A stretch of DNA of 64,000 bases from JALYLC01 sp963743275 (GCA_963743275.1 CAVUPB010000007.1:186001-250000), one strand, 5' to 3'. Positions 18,536 through 27,309 are shown, counted from the stretch's first letter. Notes: generated from the letters alone by a model not told the origin. Made by a program: numbers and translations.

Positions 18536-19450
18536 GTGGAGAGCCGCTGGATCTGGCGCGCGCTCGCCGTCCCGGGAGTCCTGTGGCTCTCGGTCTTCTT
18601 CCTCGTCGCGATGTACGCGGTGCTGAGCGTGGCCCTCGGCAACCAGAACACGCTCAACCAGCCGCTGCCGTACTGGAATCCGCTCGACTGGAACGTCGGC
18701 TACCTGCTCGAGACGCTGCGCAACATCTGGCACAACGGGCCGTTCCTCAAGGTCTTCCTGCGCACCGTCGCCTACGTCTTCGTCGCGATGGGCCTCTCGC
18801 TCGTGATCGGCTACCCCGTTGCGTACTACGCGGCACGCCACGCCGGCCGCTGGCGCGGGCTCGTGCTGCTGCTGCTCGTCCTGCCGTTCTGGATCAACTA
18901 CCTGATGCGCATGCTGGCCTGGATCAACCTGCTCTCGCCCGGCGGCTGGGGCACGCGCTTCCTGCACGACTTCGGCATCGAGGCGCTGTTCGAGAAGGTG
19001 GGGCTCCTCAACCAGGACGGGGGCTGGCTCAACGGGCAGGCCTCATCGGTGGTGATCGCGCTCGTGTACGGCTACATCCCGTACCTGATCCTGCCGCTCT
19101 ACGCCGCTCTCGATCGCATCGACCAGCGCCACATCGAGGCCGCTCGCGATCTCGGCGCGAGCCCGTTCGCGGCGTTCCGGCGCGTGACGCTGCCGCTGTC
19201 GGTGCCCGGCATCCTCGCGGGGACGGTCCTGATCGCACTGCCGATGTTCGGCGACTACTACACCCAGGACCTGATCTCGGCCTCGCCGCGCACGAACATG
19301 ATCGGCAACCAGATCGACGAGTTCGCGCGGCAGGGCTCGCAGAAGACCGTCGGCGCGGTGCTGACGATGCTGCTCGCGCTCGTGCTGCTGGTGATGATGT
19401 TCTACTACCTGCGCACGACGCGCAGGGCCGACCTCGAGCGGGCGCGCTGA
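18536..19450 (+). CDS. potB: Polyamine ABC transporter permease, PotB type
   Basis: 304 residues from GTG 18536, immediately after the potD stop. Six membrane helices; the cytoplasmic EAA loop reads IEAARDLGASPFAAFRRVTLPLSVPGI, the contact point for the ATPase. The long periplasmic segment after helix 1 (about residues 30-70) is typical for PotB. It forms the membrane channel with the PotC-like partner; one base of overlap with the next gene indicates coupling. Confidence 0.9.
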   Translation: MESRWIWRALAVPGVLWLSVFFLVAMYAVLSVALGNQNTLNQPLPYWNPLDWNVGYLLETLRNIWHNGPFLKVFLRTVAYVFVAMGLSLVIGYPVAYYAARHAGRWRGLVLLLLVLPFWINYLMRMLAWINLLSPGGWGTRFLHDFGIEALFEKVGLLNQDGGWLNGQASSVVIALVYGYIPYLILPLYAALDRIDQRHIEAARDLGASPFAAFRRVTLPLSVPGILAGTVLIALPMFGDYYTQDLISASPRTNMIGNQIDEFARQGSQKTVGAVLTMLLALVLLVMMFYYLRTTRRADLERAR

Positions 19451-20307
19451 TGCTCGCCTGGCTGCGCAACCCCTGGGGCAGGCCGCGCTTCCTGCCGCTC
19501 GTCGCCGCGATCTACGTCATCTGGTCGGTCGTGCCCGTGGCGATCGCGATCCTCTTCGCGTTCAACAACGGGCGCTCGCGCACGAGCTGGGAGGGCTTCT
19601 CGCTGCGCTGGTTCTGGACCGATCCGAACCTCAGCGTGTTCCACGACAGCGCGCTGCAGTCGGCCCTCAAGCACACGCTCGTGCTGGCCCTGATCTCCGT
19701 GCTGATCGCGACGCCGATCGGAGTCACGCTGGCGATGGGGCTGCAGCGCTGGCGCGGCCGGGGCAGCGGCACCGTCAACGTGCTCATGCTGCTCCCGCTC
19801 GTCACGCCCGAGATCGTGATGGGCGTCGCGCTCCTGCTGCTGTTCCTGCAGATCTTCAACCAGATCGGCCTGGGCACGACCGCGCAGGCGATCGGGCAGA
19901 TCACGTTCTCGCTCTCGTACGTCGTCGTGATGGTGCGAGGCCGGCTGGTGTCGATCGGGCCCGAGTACGAGGAGGCCGCCGCCGACCTCGGGGCGCCGCC
20001 CGTCGACGTGCTCTACCGCGTCCTGCTGCCGCTGCTCGCCCCGGCCATCCTGGCCAGTGCGGCGGTGGTCTTCGCGCTCTCCATCGACGACTTCGTCGTC
20101 ACCCAGTACCTGTCCGGCGACGCGAGCACGACGACCGTGTCGATGCTGCTGTACGCCTCCGCGCGCGGAGCGCCGACGCCGGCGCTCAACGCGCTCGCGA
20201 CGATCTCGCTCGCGATCACGCTCGGGACGCTCGCGCTCGTATTCCTCGTCTATCGGCGCTTCGCTGGCGGCGAAGACGCCGCCGCGGTCGCCGCCCTGGA
20301 GGTGTAG
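19450..20307 (+). CDS. potC: Polyamine ABC transporter permease, PotC type
   Basis: 285 residues with six membrane helices. Early FAFNNGRSRTSWEGFSLRWF is characteristic of PotC/PotI, and the EAA loop is YEEAAADLGAPPVDVLYRVLLPLL. SIDDFVVTQYLSG is also a conserved PotC-type stretch. It partners the PotB-like permease; TGATG-type overlap with its gene upstream and only 3 nt before the ATPase gene. Confidence 0.9.
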   Translation: MLAWLRNPWGRPRFLPLVAAIYVIWSVVPVAIAILFAFNNGRSRTSWEGFSLRWFWTDPNLSVFHDSALQSALKHTLVLALISVLIATPIGVTLAMGLQRWRGRGSGTVNVLMLLPLVTPEIVMGVALLLLFLQIFNQIGLGTTAQAIGQITFSLSYVVVMVRGRLVSIGPEYEEAAADLGAPPVDVLYRVLLPLLAPAILASAAVVFALSIDDFVVTQYLSGDASTTTVSMLLYASARGAPTPALNALATISLAITLGTLALVFLVYRRFAGGEDAAAVAALEV

Positions 20308-20310
20308 ACG

Positions 20311-21441
20311 ATGCAGGGCGAAATCCGGCTCGAGCAGCTCGTCAAGTCGTTCGGCGACGTCGTCGCCGTGGATGGCATCGACCTCAACATGCCGCCCGGC
20401 GAGTTCTTCACGATGGTCGGGCCGTCCGGCTGTGGCAAGACGACGACGCTGCGGATGATCGCCGGCTTCGAGCGCCCCACGAGCGGGCGCATCCTGCTCG
20501 ACGGCGAGGACGTCGCGCAGACGCCCCCGCACCGCCGCAACGTCAACACGGTGTTCCAGAGCTACGCGCTCTTCCCGCACCTGAACGTCGCCGACAACGT
20601 CGCCTTCGGGCTCAAGTACAAGAAGGTCGCGAGGGACGAGCGCGCCAAGCTGGTCGCCGAGGCGCTCGCGCTCGTACAGCTCACGGGCTTCGAGAAGCGC
20701 AAGCCGGGCCAGCTCTCGGGCGGCCAGCAGCAGCGCGTCGCGCTCGCGCGCGCGCTCGTGCTGCGCCCCCGCGTGCTGCTGCTCGACGAGCCGCTCGGGG
20801 CACTCGACGCCCGCCTGCGCAAGGACCTGCAGGTCGAGCTGAAGACGCTGCAGGAGACCCTCGGCATCACGTTCGTGTTCGTCACGCACGATCAGGAGGA
20901 AGCGCTCACGATGAGCGACCGCGTCGCCGTCATGAACGGCGGGCGCGTCGAGCAGAGCGGGCCGCCGCAGGCGATGTACGAGGAGCCGGCCACGCTCTTC
21001 GTGGCCGACTTCCTCGGCGTCTCGAACCTGATCGGCGCCGAGGCGGCGGGGCGCGACGGGGCGGCCTGCACGCTCAAGGTCGGCGACATGACGATGCGCG
21101 CCGCGCAGGGCGCGATCGACGCGCGCGGCCCCGTCAAGGCCATGATCCGGCCCGAGCGCGTGCGCATCGAGCCGCACGGCTTCGAGGGCGAGAACCGCCT
21201 CCCGGGCCTCGTCGAGCACCTCGTCTTCCTCGGCAGCTTCCGCGAGGTGCGCGTGCGCCTCCTGGGCGGCGCGCTGATCACGGCCGTGCAGGCGAACGAC
21301 GGCTCCTCGCCGCCCCACGAGCAGGGCTCCCCCGTCTCGGTGCACCTGCCGGCCGAGTCGCTGCGCGTGCTCCCCGAGCTGTCCGAGCCGGCGGTCGCGG
21401 AGGAGGCCGCGCTCGAGGGCGAGGAAGCGTCGGCGGGCTGA
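20311..21441 (+). CDS. potA: Polyamine ABC transporter ATPase, PotA type
   Basis: 376 residues. ATPase domain with Walker A GPSGCGKTT, Q-loop VFQSYALFPHL, signature LSGGQQQR, Walker B VLLLDEP and switch VTHDQEEA; the C-terminal TOBE regulatory domain follows (about residues 280-360), as in PotA. It powers the polyamine importer. The last ~20 residues are Ala/Glu-rich. It completes a potD-B-C-A operon that probably continues into the SDR gene 35 nt downstream. Confidence 0.92.
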   Translation: MQGEIRLEQLVKSFGDVVAVDGIDLNMPPGEFFTMVGPSGCGKTTTLRMIAGFERPTSGRILLDGEDVAQTPPHRRNVNTVFQSYALFPHLNVADNVAFGLKYKKVARDERAKLVAEALALVQLTGFEKRKPGQLSGGQQQRVALARALVLRPRVLLLDEPLGALDARLRKDLQVELKTLQETLGITFVFVTHDQEEALTMSDRVAVMNGGRVEQSGPPQAMYEEPATLFVADFLGVSNLIGAEAAGRDGAACTLKVGDMTMRAAQGAIDARGPVKAMIRPERVRIEPHGFEGENRLPGLVEHLVFLGSFREVRVRLLGGALITAVQANDGSSPPHEQGSPVSVHLPAESLRVLPELSEPAVAEEAALEGEEASAG

Positions 21442-21476
21442 GGCTCTCAGGATGAGCGTGGGGCAGGGGCGTCGGC

Positions 21477-22229
21477 GTGGCTGATCCCTCCCGGCTGACG
21501 GATCAGCGCGGCCGGGTCGCGGTCGTCGCCGGAGGCGCCAACGGCATCGGCGCGGCCTGCGCCGGGCTGCTCGCAGCCGCGGGCGCGCGCGTCGTGGTGC
21601 TCGACCGCGAGGCGCCGGCGGCCCTGCCCGAGGGCGGCGAGGCGATCGCGCTCGACGTCACCGACGAGGCGGCGATCGACGCGGCCATGGACGCGGTGGC
21701 GAAGCGGCACGGGCGCCTCGACGTGCTCGTCGCAAGCGCCGGCATCGCGATCCGCAGGCCCGCCACCGAGCTGTCGCTGGGCGACTGGCAGAAGGTCATC
21801 GACGTCAACCTGACGGGCGTCTTCCTGTGCGCGCGGTCGGCCGCGCGCCACATGATCGCCGCGGGCGAGGGCGGCAGCGTCGTCACGGTCGCCTCGATCC
21901 TCGGCGTCGTCGGCGGCGGCGTCTACCCGAACATCTCCTACCAGGCGGCCAAGGGCGGCGTCGTCAACCTCACGCGCGCGCTCGCGCTCGAGTGGGCGCC
22001 GCACGGGATCCGCGTCAACGCCGTGGCGCCGACGTACACCCGGACGCGGCTCGTGTCCGGCCTCGTCGCCGACGCGGACGTGCTGCGGCAGATCGAGGCG
22101 CGCACGCCGCTCGGACGCCTCGCCGAGCCCGAGGAGGTCGCCGACGCGGTGCTGTTCCTGGCAGGGCGCGGCTCCGCCATGGTGACCGGGCACGTGCTCG
22201 CAGTCGACGGCGGCTATCTGGCGCAGTAG
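21477..22229 (+). CDS. Short-chain dehydrogenase/reductase
   Basis: 250 residues from GTG 21477. Classical SDR: NAD(P)-binding GGANGIGAA, NVxxxG-equivalent ASAGIA, catalytic Ser in TVASILG and the YQAAKGG motif (Tyr and Lys, four apart), then VNAVAPTYTRT and the C-terminal VTGHVLAVDGGYLAQ. It oxidises or reduces an alcohol/ketone pair. Placement behind the polyamine transporter may link it to aldehyde or alcohol products of amine catabolism, but the substrate is not evident. Confidence 0.9.
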   Translation: MADPSRLTDQRGRVAVVAGGANGIGAACAGLLAAAGARVVVLDREAPAALPEGGEAIALDVTDEAAIDAAMDAVAKRHGRLDVLVASAGIAIRRPATELSLGDWQKVIDVNLTGVFLCARSAARHMIAAGEGGSVVTVASILGVVGGGVYPNISYQAAKGGVVNLTRALALEWAPHGIRVNAVAPTYTRTRLVSGLVADADVLRQIEARTPLGRLAEPEEVADAVLFLAGRGSAMVTGHVLAVDGGYLAQ

Positions 22230-22239
22230 CCTTGCGCGC

Positions 22240-22938
22240 TTGAGCGACGTCGTCCGGCAGTTCGAGGAGGAGGCGCGGCGCGGCAGGCGCGGAGGGCTCG
22301 ACGCCGTCCGCGGCGAGCTCGACGAGCTGATGCGGCAGACGGTCGCGACGGTCCGCGATCGCTCGCGCGCGTTCTGGGACGCCTACGAGGCCGAGCGCGA
22401 CCCGGCTGCGCTGGCCGCCTGGTTCGTGCCGCGCTGCTGGCGCGAGATCGACTACGTCTTCATGCTCGGCGAGGTCATCCGCCGCCACGGCCTCACGTTC
22501 GAGCGCCGCCACGTGACCGCGCTCTCGCGCCAGCTGCTCGACGAGGCCGAGCACTACGACGCGGTGGCCCGCATCATCGAGCGCCTCGGCGGGCGGGTGC
22601 CGCTCCAGCCGCCGCCGTCGGCGGTCGCGTGGAGCGCGTTCCTGTGGGACAGCCTCGGCCGCCACCGGCTCGGAGCGATCGCCGCCTGGAACATGAGCGA
22701 GACGGCAGCGACCGGGACGCTCGATGCGATCGTGGAGGCGGGGCGCCGCTACGACCTGCCCGACGTCGTGCGCACGTACGAGCAGATCATCAAGGACGAG
22801 AAGTTCCACGTCGGCCTCGGCCGGCTCCTGCTCGACCGCTATGCCGCAGATCCCGAGGACGTGGCCGAGGTCATGCGCGCGATGCGCGGCATGGCCGCGA
22901 TCACCGTCGATTCACACGTCGCGATCGATCCCGGCTAA
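22240..22938 (+). CDS. Ferritin-like (diiron-fold) protein
   Basis: 232 residues, mostly helical. Two ExxH-type iron-ligand motifs are visible: LLDEAEHYDAVARI (about residue 105) and IKDEKFHVGLGRLL (about 190), spaced as in four-helix ferritin-like carboxylate proteins. Earlier Glu residues in CWREIDYVFMLGEV may complete a diiron site. Function could be oxidative chemistry or iron handling. The start is TTG 22240; TAGCCT (22227-22232) ends 8 nt before it and overlaps the SDR stop codon, so a separate leaderless transcript is possible. Its stop overlaps the convergent hydrolase stop. Confidence 0.68.
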   Translation: MSDVVRQFEEEARRGRRGGLDAVRGELDELMRQTVATVRDRSRAFWDAYEAERDPAALAAWFVPRCWREIDYVFMLGEVIRRHGLTFERRHVTALSRQLLDEAEHYDAVARIIERLGGRVPLQPPPSAVAWSAFLWDSLGRHRLGAIAAWNMSETAATGTLDAIVEAGRRYDLPDVVRTYEQIIKDEKFHVGLGRLLLDRYAADPEDVAEVMRAMRGMAAITVDSHVAIDPG

Positions 22939-23795
22939 CGCAGGAAGTCGCGCATCGTGGCCACGTACGCCCGGGGCTCCTCGAGGTGCGCGACGTGGCT
23001 GCTGTGCTCGAACACGACCATGCGGGACCCGGGAATGCCGGCGCGCATCGTCTCGGCGCAGGAGGGCGGGATCTCGTCGTAGCGGCCGACCGTGATCAGC
23101 GTCGGCACCTCGATGCGACCGAGGTCGGCGGTGCGGTCCCACGTTCGCAGAGGACCGATCACGTCGAACTCCGTCGGTCCGTTCATCGTCAGATAGACCG
23201 CGTTGCCGTCGATGTTCGCGGTGCTCGCCTCGAGCGCGGCCGGCCAAGGGTCGAGCCGGCAGAGGTGGTGACGGTAGAACTCCATCACGGCCGCCTGGTA
23301 CTCCGGCGTCTCGTACTCCCCGCGCTCACCGCCCTCGATCAGGACGCTGCGGTGCGGCTCGGGCATCGCCCCGATCAGCCGCTGCGCGCCCGCTACGAAC
23401 TCCTGCGTGCTCGCCGACGTGGAGGCGAGGACGAGGCGCTCGACGCCGGTCGTTCCGCGCGTCATGTACTCGATCGCGAGCCATCCGCCCCAGGACTGAC
23501 CGAACAGGTGAACACGCTCGAGCCCGAGTGCGGCCCGCACCGCGTCGACCTCGTCGGCGAAGCGGTCGACCGTCCAGAGCGACGTGTCGCCGGGCTGCTC
23601 GGAACGTCCGCAGCCGAGCTGGTCGTACATGACGACCGGGCGGTCGGCCGCGAGCGCCTCGCCGAGCGGCACGAGGTAGTCGTGCCCGCCTCCGGGGCCG
23701 CCGTGCAGCATCAGGAGCGGCGTTGCGTCGCCCCCGCCGAGGCGGGTGTACCAGACGCGCCCGCCGGGGACGTCGGCGAACCCCTCTTCGCCCAC
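22935..23795 (-). CDS. Proline iminopeptidase-family alpha/beta-hydrolase
   Basis: 286 residues from GTG 23795, 3 nt after the queF-like stop. Features of the prolyl aminopeptidase family (S33): oxyanion motif MLHGGPGGGHDYL, YDQLGCGRS, nucleophile elbow FGQSWGGWLA, late Asp in VGRYDEIPP and His in HSSHVAHLEEP. It cleaves N-terminal proline (or a related amide) from peptides in the cytoplasm. It is downstream of QueF in the same direction and probably co-transcribed. Confidence 0.88.
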   Translation of the reverse strand: MGEEGFADVPGGRVWYTRLGGGDATPLLMLHGGPGGGHDYLVPLGEALAADRPVVMYDQLGCGRSEQPGDTSLWTVDRFADEVDAVRAALGLERVHLFGQSWGGWLAIEYMTRGTTGVERLVLASTSASTQEFVAGAQRLIGAMPEPHRSVLIEGGERGEYETPEYQAAVMEFYRHHLCRLDPWPAALEASTANIDGNAVYLTMNGPTEFDVIGPLRTWDRTADLGRIEVPTLITVGRYDEIPPSCAETMRAGIPGSRMVVFEHSSHVAHLEEPRAYVATMRDFLR

Positions 23796-23798
23796 GCG

Positions 23799-24179
23799 CT
23801 ACACGCTCGAGACGATCGTGATGCCGCCGCGCGACTTCTGCCGCAGCGTCACGTGCACCTTGCCGGCCGGCAGCTCGAGCGCGGCGGCGACGTCGTCGCG
23901 GATGCGCACCGTCAGCGCCTCGCAGAACTGGCCCTCGTCGCGGAACTGCATGAGGTAGAGCTTCACCGACTTCGACTCGAGGCAGAGCTCCTTGGGGAAG
24001 TACTCGATCGTGGCGACGTACATGTCGGGCTGCAGCGTGATCGGGCACAGCGCGGCGAGCTCGTCGCTCGTCATCTCGACGCGCTCGACGCCGGGGTTGG
24101 CGAACGTCTCGAGGCCTGCGAAGTTCTGCAGGCCGGCGTGGCCGAGGGACTCGAAGCGCGGCGTCGATGCGGACTCCAT
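23799..24179 (-). CDS. queF: NADPH-dependent preQ0 reductase QueF
   Basis: 126 residues, the short unimodular form. Active-site Cys45 in LAALCPITLQPDMY and Asp52 match the family (C...D). The NADPH-binding motif ESKSVKLYLMQFRDEG follows. The enzyme reduces 7-cyano-7-deazaguanine to preQ1 in queuosine synthesis. No queC, queD, queE or tgt is in the window. It begins 17 bp from a divergent gene, and that gap is a perfect palindrome. Confidence 0.9.
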   Translation of the reverse strand: MESASTPRFESLGHAGLQNFAGLETFANPGVERVEMTSDELAALCPITLQPDMYVATIEYFPKELCLESKSVKLYLMQFRDEGQFCEALTVRIRDDVAAALELPAGKVHVTLRQKSRGGITIVSSV

Positions 24180-24196
24180 GGGCGTAGTCTACGCCC
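24180..24196. promoter_or_regulatory. Palindromic bidirectional leaderless promoter
   Basis: The entire gap between two divergent start codons reads GGGCGTAG-T-CTACGCCC. On each strand it holds a TAnnnT hexamer (TAGTCT plus, TAGACT minus) followed by exactly ACGCCC and then the start codon. Both transcripts would begin at the first base of the start codon. Confidence 0.65.
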
Positions 24197-24574
24197 GTGC
24201 CGCGCCGCGTCTACCTCGCCGGACCGCCCTTCGCCGAGGAGTACCGGCGGCGCGCCGACCCGCTCGTGCGGGCGCTCGGCTGGGAGCCGATCGACCCGAT
24301 GCGGCGCGACTTCCGCGGCCGCACGCAGGGCCACGAGGAGGAGATCGTGCACGGCGATCTGGCCGAGATCGACTCGTGCGACGCCGTGCTCGCCGCGTTC
24401 ACGGCGCCCGACGAGGGCACGTCGATGGAGGCCTGGTACGCGCATTCCAGCGGCAAGCACGTCGTCGCCTACACGGGCGGGAGCCCGGCGCACCCCTGGA
24501 CGGTCTACGTCGCCGACGCGGTGCACGCCGACCTCGAGGACGCCGTCGCGGCGCTCGGGCAGGTCGCTCCGTGA
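24197..24574 (+). CDS. Nucleoside 2-deoxyribosyltransferase-like protein
   Basis: 125 residues from GTG 24197. The fold signature of the family is present: RVYLAGPPFAEEYR at the start, EEEIVHGDLAEIDSCDAVLAAF, then TSMEAWYAHSSGKHVVAYTG with the catalytic-type Glu in the G/TSMEAWYA segment. Family members transfer or hydrolyse 2-deoxyribose (or other N-glycosides). Divergent from queF with a shared symmetric promoter, and it overlaps the following oxidase gene as GTGA. Confidence 0.78.
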   Translation: MPRRVYLAGPPFAEEYRRRADPLVRALGWEPIDPMRRDFRGRTQGHEEEIVHGDLAEIDSCDAVLAAFTAPDEGTSMEAWYAHSSGKHVVAYTGGSPAHPWTVYVADAVHADLEDAVAALGQVAP

Positions 24575-25704
24575 GCTCGGCCGTCGTCGTCGGCGCGGGC
24601 GCCATGGGCGCGGCCGCGGCGCGCGCCCTGGCCGAGCGCGGCTGGAGCGTGTCGCTGCTCGAGCAGCACGCGATCGGCCACGACCTCGGCGGCTCGGGCC
24701 ACGACACGCGCTCCTTCCGGCTCTCGCACTCCGACGCCGCCGACGTGCGGCTCGCGGTGCGCGCGCTCGAGCTCTGGAACGACCTCGAGCGCCGCGGAGG
24801 GGAGACGCTGCTGCGCCGCAACGGCCTGCTCCAGCGCGGCTCCGTCGTGCCGCCGATGGCCGCCGCGCTGCGCGAGGCGGGCGTGGGCTACGACGAGCTC
24901 GATCATCACGACGTCACGCGGCTCTTCCCGGAGATGCGCCCGCAGCCCGATGCGCCGGCGATCTTCCAGCGCGACGGCGCGGTCATCCTGGCGCGCCGCT
25001 CGATCGAGCTGCAGGTGCGCCTCGCGGTCGCCGCCGGCGCCGTCGTGCACGAGCGCGAGAAGTGCATCGCGCTCGCGCCGCAGGGCGACGGCGTGCGCGC
25101 GTTCACGCGCCGCCGCCGCATCGACGCCGACATCGCCGTCGTCTGCGCCGGGCCCTGGTCGCTGCCGCTGCTCGTGCCGCTCGGCCTGCGCCTGCCGCTC
25201 CAGGCCGGGCTCGCCCAGGTCACGTCGTTCCGCAGCCTGCACGCCGGCTGGGAGGCGCGGCCGGGGCTGATGGAGCGCACCCGCGGCCCGGGCATCTACG
25301 GCATGCCCGAGTCGGGGAAGGGCTTCAAGCTCGGCTGGGCGACGATCAACCCGATGACGTTCTGGAAGTCGTCCAAGGTGCGGCCGTACGACCGCGAGAA
25401 CGAGCTCGCCCTCGTCGAGCGCGTGCGCGAGGACTTTCCCGGCTTCGACCCGACGCCGCTGCACCACGAGGCCGGGCCGATCACGCTCGTGCCCGACGAG
25501 CTGTTCGTGATCGACCGCCGCGGGCCCGTCGTGGTCGGCGCCGCGTGCATCGGGCACGCCTTCAAGTTCTCGCCCCTGCTCGGCGAGCTGCTCGCCGACC
25601 TCGCCGAGGAGCGGCCGCTCCCGGCGGATGCCCGGCGCTTCCGGCTCGACCGCCCGACGCTCGCTCCCGAGCGCCGCAGCGGGCGCGTCGCCGTCGGCGC
25701 CTGA
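24571..25704 (+). CDS. FAD-dependent N-methyl-amino-acid oxidase (sarcosine/N-methyltryptophan oxidase-like)
   Basis: 377 residues from GTG 24571 (GTGA overlap with the preceding gene). DAO-type flavoprotein: VVVGAGAMGAAAARALAERG, SLLEQHAIGHDLGGSGHDTRSFR (the S-H-x-x-T/S-R pattern of monomeric sarcosine oxidases), FQRDGAVILARRS, and C-terminal GAACIGHAFKFSPLLGELLADL (family GxGFKxxP-like). Members oxidise N-methylated amino acids to amine plus formaldehyde and peroxide, with covalent FAD in many. Confidence 0.85.
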   Translation: MSSAVVVGAGAMGAAAARALAERGWSVSLLEQHAIGHDLGGSGHDTRSFRLSHSDAADVRLAVRALELWNDLERRGGETLLRRNGLLQRGSVVPPMAAALREAGVGYDELDHHDVTRLFPEMRPQPDAPAIFQRDGAVILARRSIELQVRLAVAAGAVVHEREKCIALAPQGDGVRAFTRRRRIDADIAVVCAGPWSLPLLVPLGLRLPLQAGLAQVTSFRSLHAGWEARPGLMERTRGPGIYGMPESGKGFKLGWATINPMTFWKSSKVRPYDRENELALVERVREDFPGFDPTPLHHEAGPITLVPDELFVIDRRGPVVVGAACIGHAFKFSPLLGELLADLAEERPLPADARRFRLDRPTLAPERRSGRVAVGA

Positions 25705-25765
25705 AGCCCGCGCACGACCGTTCGCCCGCGGGATACAGTCGGCCCTCACCGCGAGAGGGGGGTCT

Positions 25766-27202
25766 ATGGCTCAGCAAGATGGCGGGCGTCTCGGCAAGGG
25801 GAATCTCTCCCTTCCGGACGTCGTCGCCCAGTCGGTCGGCTACATGGGGCCGGTCTTCTCCGGCACGTTCTTCATTCCGGCGATCGTCGGACTCGGCTTC
25901 GCGGGCAAGGGCGCGGGCATCGCGAGCCCGTTCGCGATCCTGCTCACGGCCATCGGCATGCTCGCCCTGGCCTGGATCATCTCGCGCTTCGCCAAGCGCA
26001 TCCATTCGCCGGGCGCGCTCTACGACTACGTGGGCGAGGGCTTCGGCAAGCCCATCGGTCTCTTCGCCGGCTGGGTGTACTACGGCGGCGCGCTCATGCT
26101 CACGCTCGCGATCGGCCTCGCCTTCGGCGGCTTCGTGAGCCTCACGCTGCTCACCGTCCACGACGTCCACATCAACTGGATCTGGTTCACGCTCGCGTTC
26201 TGGGTCGTGGCCTGGGCGGTCTCGTGGCTCGGCGTGCAGATCTCGACGCGCGCGCAGCTGCTGCTGGCGGTCGTCTCGGTCGCCGTCATCTTCGCGTGGT
26301 CGGTCTACGTGATCCTCAAGGGCGGCAGCAACGGCTTCTCGCTGCGGCCGTTCAACCCCGGGGAGTCCAACTTCACCGGCATCACGTACGGCATCGTCTA
26401 CGCCGGGCTGATCTTCGTCGGCTTCGAATCGGCGGCCAACCTGGCCGAGGAGACGGCCGAGCCCAAGCGCAACATCCCGCGCGCGATCTTCTTCAGCGTG
26501 GCGGCGGCGGGCGTCTTCTACGTCATCCTCTCGTGGGCGCTGCTGCTCGCATTCGGCATGGACATCGGCGCGCTGCTGAAGAGCTTCCCGCCGCTCTACG
26601 GCGCGACCGCCAATCCCGACTTCGGCGGCAGCACCTTCAGCGAGATCGTGCAGTGGCTCGTCGTCATCGACATCGCGGCGGTCGGCCTGGGCACGGCGAC
26701 CGGCACGACGCGCGGCGTCTTCGCGCTCGCGCGTGACAAGCACCTCCCGAGCACGCTCGCGGCGGTGCACCACCGCTTCAAGACGCCGCACGTGGCCGCC
26801 AGCGCGATCGCCATCGCCGCCATCGCGATGGCGCTGATCGTGCGCTTCAGCAGCGGCCTCGCGCCGGGCACGCCGCAGGACCCGCCGGGCCACTGGTTCC
26901 CGTTCTTCCAGTTCGGCGCGACGATCGGCGCGTTCCTGCTCTTCGGCGTCTACCTCCTGATCGCGCTGACGGGGTTCAAGGGGCAGCCGGGCGAGAATCG
27001 CGGAGGCCTCGCGCTGGCCGGCGTCCTCGCCGGCGCGACCGCGATCGCGGCGCTCTACGGCGTCGTCTACAAGGCGCCGGCGATCTACTGGTTCGACAAG
27101 ATCTGGTGGCTCGCGCTGATCTGGGTCGTGATCGGCATCGGCGTCGTGGCGCTCGCGAAGTCGCGCGGCAACCTCGAGCCGCACGCGAAGATCGCCGACT
27201 AG
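25766..27202 (+). CDS. APC-superfamily amino-acid permease
   Basis: 478 residues with about 12 membrane helices. The conserved first segment reads GNLSLPDVVAQSVGYMGPVFSG and the helix-6 region has FVGFESAANLAEETAEPKRNIPRAIF, the consensus of amino acid/polyamine permeases. A purine-rich Shine-Dalgarno stretch (GAGAGGGGGG) precedes ATG 25766. It is flanked by catabolic enzymes for amines, suggesting uptake of an amine or amino acid. Two REP-like palindromes lie at its 3' end. Confidence 0.9.
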   Translation: MAQQDGGRLGKGNLSLPDVVAQSVGYMGPVFSGTFFIPAIVGLGFAGKGAGIASPFAILLTAIGMLALAWIISRFAKRIHSPGALYDYVGEGFGKPIGLFAGWVYYGGALMLTLAIGLAFGGFVSLTLLTVHDVHINWIWFTLAFWVVAWAVSWLGVQISTRAQLLLAVVSVAVIFAWSVYVILKGGSNGFSLRPFNPGESNFTGITYGIVYAGLIFVGFESAANLAEETAEPKRNIPRAIFFSVAAAGVFYVILSWALLLAFGMDIGALLKSFPPLYGATANPDFGGSTFSEIVQWLVVIDIAAVGLGTATGTTRGVFALARDKHLPSTLAAVHHRFKTPHVAASAIAIAAIAMALIVRFSSGLAPGTPQDPPGHWFPFFQFGATIGAFLLFGVYLLIALTGFKGQPGENRGGLALAGVLAGATAIAALYGVVYKAPAIYWFDKIWWLALIWVVIGIGVVALAKSRGNLEPHAKIAD

Positions 27203-27207
27203 TCGAG

Positions 27208-27242
27208 CGTGCACGATTGGGGTCAGACCCCAATCGTGCACG
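27208..27242. repeat. REP-like palindrome with GGGGTC-A-GACCCC core
   Basis: Perfect 17-nt arms (CGTGCACGATTGGGGTC and its complement) around a single central A. Located 6 nt after the permease stop, first of a pair between convergent genes; may serve as terminator. Confidence 0.8.
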
Positions 27243-27268
27243 CGGCGATCCCTTTGCCCGGGAGGACG

Positions 27269-27309
27269 TGACGTGCACGATTGGGGTCTGACCCCAATCG
27301 TGCACGTCA
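27269..27309. repeat. REP-like palindrome with GGGGTC-T-GACCCC core
   Basis: Perfect 20-nt arms around a central T; the inner part is the reverse complement of the copy at 27208-27242. Its right edge includes the stop codon of the minus-strand M20 peptidase gene (27307-27309), so the element is fused to that gene end. Confidence 0.8.
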
